Of a DNA stretch of 64,000 bases, positions 52,934-60,441 are shown piece after piece. Position numbers and translations under genes: made by a program. The notes beneath the pieces were generated by a model. The model had not been told where the DNA came from and did not search any database. It worked only from the letters and a program-made list of their open reading frames with translations. Positions within the stretch are counted from its first letter, which is position 1, and every line of letters starts with the position of its first letter. Location of the stretch: contig NZ_JBHRTF010000004.1 of NCBI RefSeq assembly GCF_042646205.1, forward strand, positions 62,001 to 126,000, given 5' to 3'. Source of the stretch: Cellvibrio fontiphilus_A (GTDB lineage: Bacteria; Pseudomonadota; Gammaproteobacteria; Pseudomonadales; Cellvibrionaceae).

Positions 52934-53950
52934 ATGGCCATTTATAAAGCCCTTCCTGAATTTCACGGCCTGGCTACCGAACAGTTTTTTGCCGAGTACG
53001 CCCCGCGCGCGCAACCCCTGGTTATTCGCGGTTTTGCACAGCAGTGGCCACTGGTGGCTGCTGCAAAAATATCGCCCGAAGGTTTTGTGAATTATTTATT
53101 GCGTTTTTATCAGGGTAAAAAAGCGCGCATTTTTGTGGCGCCACCCGCAGCGAATAAACGTTTTTATTACAACGAAGCTATGACCGGCGTAAATTACCTG
53201 AGCGGTGAAGAGCGGCTGGATTTATTTTTGGGGCGTTTATTGGAATTGCTGCCCAGAGCAGAATATCCCGCCATTTCTTTGCAGAATTCGTTGATTGAAG
53301 AATTGCTGCCCGGTTTGGTCAGTGAAAATCCAACCGGTTATTTTCCCGATGTGATGCCGCGTTTGTGGATTGGCAACGAGGGAATTGTAAGTGCGCATTA
53401 TGACGGCGCTGATAATATCGCTTGTGTTGTGGCCGGGCGCCGCCGTTTTATTCTTTTTCCGCCGGAGCAAACGGCCAACCTTTATCCCGGGCCGCTCAAT
53501 TTTACCCCTGCCGGTGCACCTACCAGCATGGTCGATTTGAATGCGCCCGATGTTAATCGCTACCCGAATTTTTCCATCGCACTGGCAAATGCCTACAGCG
53601 TGGAGCTGGAACCGGGCGATGCGATTTTTATTCCCATGCTCTGGTGGCATCACGTGGAGTCATTGGAAAAAGTAAATGCGCTGATGAATTACTGGTGGAA
53701 TGGCTCTTCATCGCCACATGCCATATCGCCCAGCCCGATTGACAGTTTAAACATAGCACTGCTTGCCATGCGCGATTTAACGCCGGCACAGCGCAACGCC
53801 TGGCGCCAGATGTTTGACCATTATTTATTTAAGCAGGGCGTTGATCCGGCCAGTTATATTCCCGAGCACCAGCAGCATTTATTGGGAAAACTGGAGCCTG
53901 ATTATATTCGCGCAATTAAAGATTATTTTATTGAAAAGCTTAAAAAATAA
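52934..53950 (+). CDS. JmjC/cupin-8-type iron-dependent oxygenase-like protein
   Basis: 338 residues. The cupin metal ligands are visible: HxD in SAHYDGADN near residue 155 and a distal His in WWHHVESL near residue 238, with RRRFILFPPEQ between them, as in FIH-like 2-oxoglutarate oxygenases. No signal peptide is present, so it acts in the cytoplasm. It is coupled to the first halogenase gene (stop and start adjoin) and followed 46 bases later by the second. A protein-hydroxylase or small-molecule role is possible; the conserved neighbourhood suggests all three act on the same target. Confidence 0.88.
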   Translation: MAIYKALPEFHGLATEQFFAEYAPRAQPLVIRGFAQQWPLVAAAKISPEGFVNYLLRFYQGKKARIFVAPPAANKRFYYNEAMTGVNYLSGEERLDLFLGRLLELLPRAEYPAISLQNSLIEELLPGLVSENPTGYFPDVMPRLWIGNEGIVSAHYDGADNIACVVAGRRRFILFPPEQTANLYPGPLNFTPAGAPTSMVDLNAPDVNRYPNFSIALANAYSVELEPGDAIFIPMLWWHHVESLEKVNALMNYWWNGSSSPHAISPSPIDSLNIALLAMRDLTPAQRNAWRQMFDHYLFKQGVDPASYIPEHQQHLLGKLEPDYIRAIKDYFIEKLKK

Positions 53951-53996
53951 TAAACCCCACACTAATAATTGTGGGGTCAATAGTGAGTAATAACCC

Positions 53997-55505
53997 ATGC
54001 GCAGCAACTCGCAAAAACCCAAAAAAATCCTGATTGTCGGCGGCGGTACGGCGGGGTGGATGGCCGCGAATTTGCTGGCGGTGCGCTGGCCGGATATTGA
54101 GATTTCCCTGTTGGAATCCTCCGTGATTGGCATTATTGGCGTAGGTGAGGGCAGCACGCCGCATTTAAAATTTTTCTTTGATGCGATTGGTGTAACTGAT
54201 GCGGAATGGATGCCGCGCGCCAACGCAACTTATAAAAACGGTATTAGTTTTGTCGGCTGGTCAGCGCTGCCGGGGTTTGAATCCTATTTTCATCCCTTCC
54301 CGGCGCAGACGGACGATATTTTTACCCTGCCGGTTTTTTTTAATCAGATCAACACCCGCGTGCAGGGCGTGGATGTGAATGCCCATCCGGATCATTATTT
54401 TTTAGAAACATATATCACTCGCCATAACTTGGGGCCAATTCCTGCAGAGACTTTTCCATTTGCCGTGGCCTATGGTTACCATTTTGATTCGGCGTTACTC
54501 GGGCAATTTCTCGCAGAAAAAGCCATGGGGCGCGGTGTGAAAAAAATTGATGCCACTGTGGATGAAGTATTGCTCGATGCAACTGGTGCGATCAGCGGTG
54601 TGCGATTGAACGATAGCCGTGTGGTAACCGCCGATTTTTTTATCGACTGCTCCGGTTTTCAATCGCTGTTATTGCAGGGCGCGCTCAAGGAGCGGTTTAT
54701 CAGTTTTAGCGATAATCTGTTTAATAATGCAGCCGTAGTTATGCCCAGCGCGATTGCCGAGGTTATTCCGCCAGAGACACGCGCCACGGCGCTCTCCTCG
54801 GGTTGGGCGTGGAAAATTCCCCTGACTAATCGGTTTGGCAATGGTTATGTGTATAGCAGCGCTTACCTCAGCCCTGAACAGGCGGAGGTGGAATTGCGCC
54901 AGCATTTGGGTTTGATGGATGCCGATATCAATGCGCGGCACTTGCAAATGAAAGTGGGGCGAGTTGAAAAACACTGGCAACAAAATTGTGTGGCGGTAGG
55001 TTTGGCCCAGGGTTTTATTGAACCCCTGGAGGCAACCGCGCTGGCACTTTCATTTGACACTATCTCGCGTTTTATCACCCACTTTGAACAGGGTTTGTTT
55101 ACCAATCAATTTCAGGATTTATTCAATCGCGAAATTAATGCAAAGTTTGAAGGCGTGCGCGATTACATAGTGTGTCACTACAAGGCTAACCAGCGACAAG
55201 ATAACGATTACTGGCGCGCGAATGCCGCCAATAGCAATATTTCAGAAAGGCTGCAGCGCATATTGCAGTTGTGGCACAGCAGCAGGGATTTTGCGCGCGA
55301 CATGTATGAGCAGCAATTAGTAGCCAGCTATCAACCCAAATCCTGGGCTTGTTTGCTTGCTGGTTATGGCGTGTTTCCACCGTTAAATACGGCACCACAA
55401 AATACGTTAACGTCCAGTTCCCAGGGCCATGCCCAAGTTGCTGATTTTATTCGCCGCTGCGGTTTGAATTTTCCTGCACATCAAACCTTATTGGTCGGGC
55501 TATAA
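53997..55505 (+). CDS. Tryptophan-halogenase-like flavoprotein (second copy)
   Basis: 502 residues. It shares the fold of the first copy but is clearly diverged: FAD motif ILIVGGGTAGWMAANLLA, Lys in ATYKNGISFVGW, signature GWAWKIPLTNRFGNGY near residue 265, and Glu in FIEPLEATALAL (Ala instead of Ser after LE). It contains an extra segment after residue 95 (FFNQINTRVQGVDVNAHPDH). Two different halogenase-like proteins flanking one cupin suggests different substrates or sequential steps. The short intergenic hairpin CCCCAC/GTGGGG before it has no T-run. Confidence 0.9.
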   Translation: MRSNSQKPKKILIVGGGTAGWMAANLLAVRWPDIEISLLESSVIGIIGVGEGSTPHLKFFFDAIGVTDAEWMPRANATYKNGISFVGWSALPGFESYFHPFPAQTDDIFTLPVFFNQINTRVQGVDVNAHPDHYFLETYITRHNLGPIPAETFPFAVAYGYHFDSALLGQFLAEKAMGRGVKKIDATVDEVLLDATGAISGVRLNDSRVVTADFFIDCSGFQSLLLQGALKERFISFSDNLFNNAAVVMPSAIAEVIPPETRATALSSGWAWKIPLTNRFGNGYVYSSAYLSPEQAEVELRQHLGLMDADINARHLQMKVGRVEKHWQQNCVAVGLAQGFIEPLEATALALSFDTISRFITHFEQGLFTNQFQDLFNREINAKFEGVRDYIVCHYKANQRQDNDYWRANAANSNISERLQRILQLWHSSRDFARDMYEQQLVASYQPKSWACLLAGYGVFPPLNTAPQNTLTSSSQGHAQVADFIRRCGLNFPAHQTLLVGL

Positions 55506-55656
55506 AATGCAGTGCGTGCAATGAAAAAAATTATCCGGCGGGTTCGACTTTTCTCCCTACCAAAAAACGTAATTGCCTGCCGGTTATTCTGCTGCTAGTT
55601 TTTAATCATCGATTGATTTACTTGCCCGCGTTAACTGCGGCTAAAAAATCCAGACA

Positions 55657-55758
55657 ATGACAAATAAAATACTTATCAAACGCAATTTATATATCACCTG
55701 TTTGCTGTTAAACGCCGGTTTGTTGCTGGCACTGACGGTCACGCTTTTGTTTCACTGA
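55657..55758 (+). CDS. Possible 33-residue single-membrane-helix small protein
   Basis: ATG at 55657, stop TGA at 55756. The product has a basic N terminus (TNKILIKRN) followed by one hydrophobic helix (ITCLLLNAGLLLALTVTLLF). A terminator follows 33 bases after the stop, as expected for a real unit. No convincing ribosome-binding site precedes it, and composition alone cannot prove coding. The charge arrangement would place the N terminus in the cytoplasm. Confidence 0.3.
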   Translation: MTNKILIKRNLYITCLLLNAGLLLALTVTLLFH

Positions 55759-55791
55759 AGGTGTTTTTGTTGTAGGTTGTTTCCCGTATTT

Positions 55792-55817
55792 GCCAGGCTT
55801 TTGCCTGGCTTTTTTTT
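55792..55817 (+). terminator. Terminator downstream of the halogenase operon
   Basis: GCCAGGC-TTTT-GCCTGGC runs into eight T: a textbook rho-independent terminator. It lies 287 bases after the second halogenase stop and 33 after the small ORF. Confidence 0.9.
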
Positions 55818-56098
55818 AGCCCACGGCGCGTGCAGGGTAAGGATTGGTTAATCCCGCCGCGTGTGGCTGGCAGGGCATCCAAAAAGGCTTAGACTGCGTA
55901 ATCACAGCAAGATTAATTCAGCAGCACAATCGCTTAACTAAACCAATCACTTAACTAAACTAATTACGCAACAACACTAACAAGCCTGACCCGCAGGTCA
56001 AACTGGCAAACCAAAACAGAAAACAGCAGGATTCAGCGCTGTCGCTACCGGTTTTTGGTTTGCCCGCTACCGGGCGGGGCTCAACAAGAGGAACCACC

Positions 56099-56638
56099 GT
56101 GAAAACCCTATTATCTTCCCTGACATTCTTGGCGGCATTGGGATTGGCGCCGCTTGCCAGCGCTGCCTGCCCGGACTATATGCAAGGCGACTATCGCAAG
56201 CTTCACTCCAAAGACACAGTGAACCTGTGTGAGCTGATGGAAAATAAAACCGTGTTAGTGGTGAACACTGCCAGCCACTGTGGTTTTACCTCCCAGTTCA
56301 AAGGGCTTGAGGCGCTGCATAAAAAGTACAAGGATAAAGGTCTGGTCGTTGTTGGCTTTGCCAGCGACGACTTTAAACAGGAGGATGCCAGCGAAGAGAA
56401 GGCGGCAGAAATCTGCTACCTCAATTACGGTGTGACCTTCACCATGCTTTCGCCCACTGCCGTGACCGGCGACAAGGCCAACCCGCTGTTCAAGGCGTTG
56501 GCCGCACAGAGCAAAGAGCCGAAGTGGAATTTTAATAAGTACCTGCTCGGGCAGGACGGCAAGGTGATCAAACATTTTGGCAGCATGACCAAGCCGGATT
56601 CGTCCGAGTTGTCCGAGGCGATAGATGCTGCGCTCTAA
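56099..56638 (+). CDS. Exported glutathione-peroxidase-family protein
   Basis: 179 residues from the GTG at 56099, chosen for the ribosome site AAGAGGA and a clean signal ending PLASA. The Cys-type active site is NTASHCGFTSQF (Cys61 in place of selenocysteine); FASDDFKQEDAS and PKWNFNKYLLG (Trp-Asn of the catalytic tetrad) are the other family blocks. The Gln of the tetrad appears altered: FASDDF replaces the common FPCNQF segment. Periplasmic export is less usual for this family, and thioredoxin-type reductants are more likely than glutathione. It has its own terminator. Confidence 0.9.
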   Translation: MKTLLSSLTFLAALGLAPLASAACPDYMQGDYRKLHSKDTVNLCELMENKTVLVVNTASHCGFTSQFKGLEALHKKYKDKGLVVVGFASDDFKQEDASEEKAAEICYLNYGVTFTMLSPTAVTGDKANPLFKALAAQSKEPKWNFNKYLLGQDGKVIKHFGSMTKPDSSELSEAIDAAL

Positions 56639-56721
56639 GTTTTTATAAGTCGGGTAGCTTGAAACCAAGTCAGTTGCGCAGCAAGCGCCCCTGGCACTAG
56701 CGCTTCTATACCCGTCACCCC

Positions 56722-56756
56722 AAAACCGGCAAGGTTAACGCTTTGCCGGTTTTTTT
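56722..56756 (+). terminator. Terminator after the glutathione peroxidase gene
   Basis: AAAACCGGCAA, loop GGTTAACGCT, TTGCCGGTTTTTTT: an 11-pair stem with the T-run. Confidence 0.88.
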
Positions 56757-57020
56757 ATGGGGCTAAAACCGCGACCGCTTTGACGTTGGCAGTTGTTATC
56801 CTTCTTTTTACGGTGATGAAACCGTATCCATTTTGGCGCCAGATAAAAATCGTTTTTGCATATAAAACGCCGCTAAAACTAAAAAAATGTGCAATTTTGG
56901 TATCTTTTTGGTCAAAATTTTTATTCCTTTGCCATTTTTTGCTTGTTTTATCCTCTGTTATCCCTCTTTTCCTTTCTGTGCGGTCTGCAAAATAAGGTGT
57001 AACCGTTATCATTTTTGTCT

Positions 57021-57034
57021 TGAAACCGATTACA
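57021..57034. promoter_or_regulatory. LacI-type operator upstream of the mannan-type TonB receptor
   Basis: TGAAACCGATTACA matches the same TGnAAnCGnTTACA pattern as the operators of the mannan cluster about 40 kb away, including the variant TGAAACC seen at 12583. It lies 182 bases before the receptor ATG. It links the receptor and the GH5-like lipoprotein to the regulator at 15490-16491. Confidence 0.65.
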
Positions 57035-57215
57035 TTTTAATCCATTATCATGGCACCTAAAGGTCTAATTGCCGCTGTGTATTGGCGGGCAATTCAAATA
57101 ATAAAAGCGAACAACCCCTGAGCGAGAGATCTTCCTTCGTTTGCTATTCCCCCGCTTTTTATGTGACCCGCCGGCACAGAGTTAGATATACCAATAACAA
57201 GATGAGGATTTGAGC

Positions 57216-60200
57216 ATGAGTTATCCCAACGGTTTTAACCCCAGAAGAAAAGCTCTGGTGCTGGCGATTAGCTGCGCACTGGGCGGCTTGTCTACTGCCA
57301 CATTCGCGCAAGAAGCGCCGGCAGCGGATGAGAATCTGGAAGAAGTGATAGTAAAAGGTGTGCGCGCTTCCCAAGCCAAAGCGATTGACATCAAGCGCGG
57401 TTCTGCCGTGGTGGTGGATTCAATCGTGGCGGAAGACATAGGCAAATTGCCGGATATGACCATCACCGATTCGCTGCAGCGTGTGACCGGGGTGCAAATC
57501 AAGCGTGAGGCTAATGAGGGAACCTCGCTCAACATTCGCGGTATGCCGCAGGTGCTCACGACTTTGAACGGCGAGCAGTTTCTCAGCCCCTGGAATATCA
57601 CCGATGTGGGTGCCAACTACTCCGATGTGCCGGCGAGCATGATTCGTGGCGTGGATGTTTATAAATCCCAGGGGGCTAACGCTATCCCCGGCGGTATTTC
57701 CGGTGTTGTTGATCTGAAAACCATTCGTCCTCTCTCGCTGGAGGAGGGGATAACTGCCAACTTGCGTTTGGAGGCGTCGCAAGGCGAACGCTCAGATAAA
57801 GAGATGAAAAGCGATGGCACCACCGGCAGCCGTTCGCCCGATGACAATATCAACCTATTTGTGGGTTACAAACCCAATGACCGTATGGCGGTGACCTTGG
57901 GTGCTTATACTTCCAGTACCTACAACGCCAACTATCAGATGTCCCAAACCCAGGCATTTGCCTTCCTGGATAAGCGCAACGGCACCCCGATTGACCCCTC
58001 AGACATCAATGGCGACGGTGATCTGGTCAATGACTGGTATATGGTTCCCACCAATTATGGTGTGGAAAGCAGTTTCATGGAGCGTGAGCGCGAAGGTGGC
58101 TCTACCAGTATTGAAGTGGAGCTAAATGACTATTTCACTCTGCGCGGCGATGTTTTCTACACCAAGATGGAACAGTTCGATCGCTACGTAAAAGCTAGCT
58201 TTGATGGTGCTGACACACCTTGGGCCTATTCAGTCAATGGTGATTTACGCGGCCCGGACAATGCTTTTGGTGAGGAGTATGCCGCGTTTGCGCCTGACGT
58301 GCAGTACAAGGAAAATGGCTTGTACAACGTAATTCTTCCGGGGTCGGTGGTGTCCCCGGCAGGACAATTTACCTATGTTGATGATCAGGGCCAAACCCAA
58401 ACCCGCGACTTGCACACCTTGCGTGTCGCCGAGATTTTGTCATCCAGCTTTGGTTCTACCTCTGGTACCCGTATCAACCGCACCGGGGCCATTAACAGCA
58501 ATATCCAGCTGGATTACGACAATCAGGACAATATCAAAGCCAGTGTGCGTTACATTTATGCCGAGGCTGAAAAAGAAAGTCGCTTTGCTAACCTGCAACA
58601 GGGCACTCCGGCATGGCACTGGGTAGATGCCGATGGTGTCAATGGTAAGGATGTGATCAAACCCTACCGTGTTACTGTCGATTATCGTGGTGAATTCCCT
58701 TCTTTCTCTTACACGGCCGATTTAGCTGATGCCAGTAACCTGACTTATTACCAGGCCATGGCCGATGGTAACAACACAGATGCAACGCTCAACGTATTGC
58801 GCGGTGACCTGAGCTACCAACTTGACCTCGGTATTCTGGCTTCGGTGGATGTGGGTGCACGTTACGGTGTTCGCGACGCGGAGTACACCAAGTTCTATTA
58901 CGTGACGCCAACCGGTCGTTACAGTAACGATCAGCGTATCCCCTTGGCTAAACGCAACCAGCTCTACTCTGGCAACCTGATCTGGCAGCGCTATCCGGAT
59001 TTCCGTACCTTTGACTACAACCTTGAGAATCAGGCTTTGCGTGATGCAGGTCTTTACGATAACGGATTCCGTGCCAATGACCCGCTGATTGTCCCCTTCA
59101 CTGACTTTGGCCCGTTTAAGGGCTTTGAGAATGGTGTTGCGGCGGTAAATCCAGCCGCATGGGACAACCCGCTCGATTTTATGAATCGTCTCTATCCAGG
59201 CACCAAAACGGTGGACGATCCTGCCTACGCCTATCGCGTGGAGGAGGCATCAACCGCGACCTATGTGCAGCTTAATTTGGATGATGCCGAGGGTGTGTTT
59301 GGTATTCCCTATAGCGGTAACCTTGGCCTGCATGTAATGCGCACTGACCGCACCGTGGATCGGAACAATATTCCGGAGGTGTTGGATATCTACAACTCCA
59401 TAGGTGCAGCGGACTATCAAAAGCTGGCATTTGTGTATGACGTAGAAACCAGCAAGCGCTCCTTCACCCAATACCTTCCGTCACTCAATCTGAACTTCTT
59501 CCCGAGCGACGATGTGATACTGCGTTTTGGTGCGGCTAAAACCACCTCGCGTAATAATCTGGAAAATGTAGGCGCAGGCCTGAGTCTCTGGTTATCGCAA
59601 TGCCCCAAAACCGATGAAAACGGCAACCGGGTTATGTTTGTAAACGGCTCCGGCCAGCTGGAAGGTGAAAACGTGACCTGTACCGGTGGCGGTAGCGATC
59701 AGGGCAATATTGACATCAAGCCCTGGGAAGCGAACGTCTATAACACCTCGGCGGAATGGTACTTTGCCGAGAACTCTATTGTTGGCCTTGGTGTCTTCCT
59801 GATCGATGTCAACACCGCCGTACAAAGCTTCCAGGAGCGTCGTAGTTTTGTGGACGCCGATGGTATTGACCGGGGCAATACCGGCAATGTCTGGGTGTCC
59901 AGAAATGTGGGGGCATCAAACCTGTATGGTGTGGAATTAGGCTACAAGCAGCCATTTACCTTCCTGCCTTCCATCCTCAGTTCAACCGGTATCGAGTTTA
60001 ACTACACCTACTCCGAAAGTGATTCTGGCGATGAGGATCTCTACGATAACTCACTGCCGCTGCAATCCAACTCCAAACACCAGAGCAACCTGATTCTCTG
60101 GTACGACAAAAACGGTATCAACGTGCGCTTGGCCTACAACTGGAAAAGCGAGGAGTACGAAGGTCGCGCCGGGCTCAATACCAGTGGACAGCCACTCAAT

Positions 60201-60398
60201 TTGGGCAACTGGATCGAGCCAACGGGTTATCTGGATTTGTCGGTCAACTACTGGCTTAACGAGCATGTCAGTTTCTCGCTCAGCGGTACCAACCTGACCG
60301 AGCAGAGCAAGAAAAGTTACGCGCAATTTGAAGACCAACTGCAATCCATTTGGGTGCAGGAGCGTCGCTTCAATGCCGGTGTAACCTTCACTTACTGA
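57216..60398 (+). CDS. TonB-dependent receptor, probable manno-oligosaccharide type
   Basis: 1060-residue outer-membrane receptor from the ATG at 57216 (ribosome site GAGGA); the TTG at 57210 is rejected. The signal ends STATFAQ, and the TonB box follows as NLEEVIVKGVR. Plug blocks include LPDMTITDSLQRVTGVQIKR, SLNIRGMPQVLTTLNGEQ and GGISGVVDLKTIRPL. The barrel ends NAGVTFTY with terminal Tyr, acceptable for outer-membrane assembly. It is followed after 43 bases by a GH5-like lipoprotein and preceded by a LacI-type operator, so uptake of mannan-derived oligosaccharides is likely. Confidence 0.92.
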   Translation: MSYPNGFNPRRKALVLAISCALGGLSTATFAQEAPAADENLEEVIVKGVRASQAKAIDIKRGSAVVVDSIVAEDIGKLPDMTITDSLQRVTGVQIKREANEGTSLNIRGMPQVLTTLNGEQFLSPWNITDVGANYSDVPASMIRGVDVYKSQGANAIPGGISGVVDLKTIRPLSLEEGITANLRLEASQGERSDKEMKSDGTTGSRSPDDNINLFVGYKPNDRMAVTLGAYTSSTYNANYQMSQTQAFAFLDKRNGTPIDPSDINGDGDLVNDWYMVPTNYGVESSFMEREREGGSTSIEVELNDYFTLRGDVFYTKMEQFDRYVKASFDGADTPWAYSVNGDLRGPDNAFGEEYAAFAPDVQYKENGLYNVILPGSVVSPAGQFTYVDDQGQTQTRDLHTLRVAEILSSSFGSTSGTRINRTGAINSNIQLDYDNQDNIKASVRYIYAEAEKESRFANLQQGTPAWHWVDADGVNGKDVIKPYRVTVDYRGEFPSFSYTADLADASNLTYYQAMADGNNTDATLNVLRGDLSYQLDLGILASVDVGARYGVRDAEYTKFYYVTPTGRYSNDQRIPLAKRNQLYSGNLIWQRYPDFRTFDYNLENQALRDAGLYDNGFRANDPLIVPFTDFGPFKGFENGVAAVNPAAWDNPLDFMNRLYPGTKTVDDPAYAYRVEEASTATYVQLNLDDAEGVFGIPYSGNLGLHVMRTDRTVDRNNIPEVLDIYNSIGAADYQKLAFVYDVETSKRSFTQYLPSLNLNFFPSDDVILRFGAAKTTSRNNLENVGAGLSLWLSQCPKTDENGNRVMFVNGSGQLEGENVTCTGGGSDQGNIDIKPWEANVYNTSAEWYFAENSIVGLGVFLIDVNTAVQSFQERRSFVDADGIDRGNTGNVWVSRNVGASNLYGVELGYKQPFTFLPSILSSTGIEFNYTYSESDSGDEDLYDNSLPLQSNSKHQSNLILWYDKNGINVRLAYNWKSEEYEGRAGLNTSGQPLNLGNWIEPTGYLDLSVNYWLNEHVSFSLSGTNLTEQSKKSYAQFEDQLQSIWVQERRFNAGVTFTY

Positions 60399-60441
60399 TA
60401 AACCCATTGCCAAGAATAAAAATTTACATTGGAGTCTGAAT

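Larger units (their letters stand above)
55506..56098. other. Long intergenic region between the halogenase operon and the peroxidase gene
   Basis: 593 bases. It holds a possible 33-residue ORF (55657-55758) and a clear terminator (55792-55817). From 55900 on comes an AACTAA/CACTAACAA-rich stretch with repeated CTTAACTAAACCAATCA and CTTAACTAAACTAATTA near 55932-55966, and a ribosome site (AAGAGGA) for the peroxidase at 56086. Nothing else recognisable was seen. Confidence 0.5.
56639..57215. other. Promoter region of the mannan-type TonB receptor
   Basis: 577 bases. After the peroxidase terminator at 56722 the sequence is AT-rich. Short ORFs on both strands (plus 56780-56995, minus 56755-57012) lack ribosome sites and domains and are probably chance. 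A LacI-type operator lies at 57021-57034 and a weaker one (TGTAACCGTTATCA) at 56998-57011, followed by a 180-base leader to the receptor. Confidence 0.55.

Noticed and set aside
56755..57012. Minus-strand 85-residue ORF and overlapping plus-strand 71-residue ORF in the receptor leader
   Set aside because: No ribosome site or recognisable domain, AT-rich composition, and they overlap the peroxidase terminator and an operator-like site.
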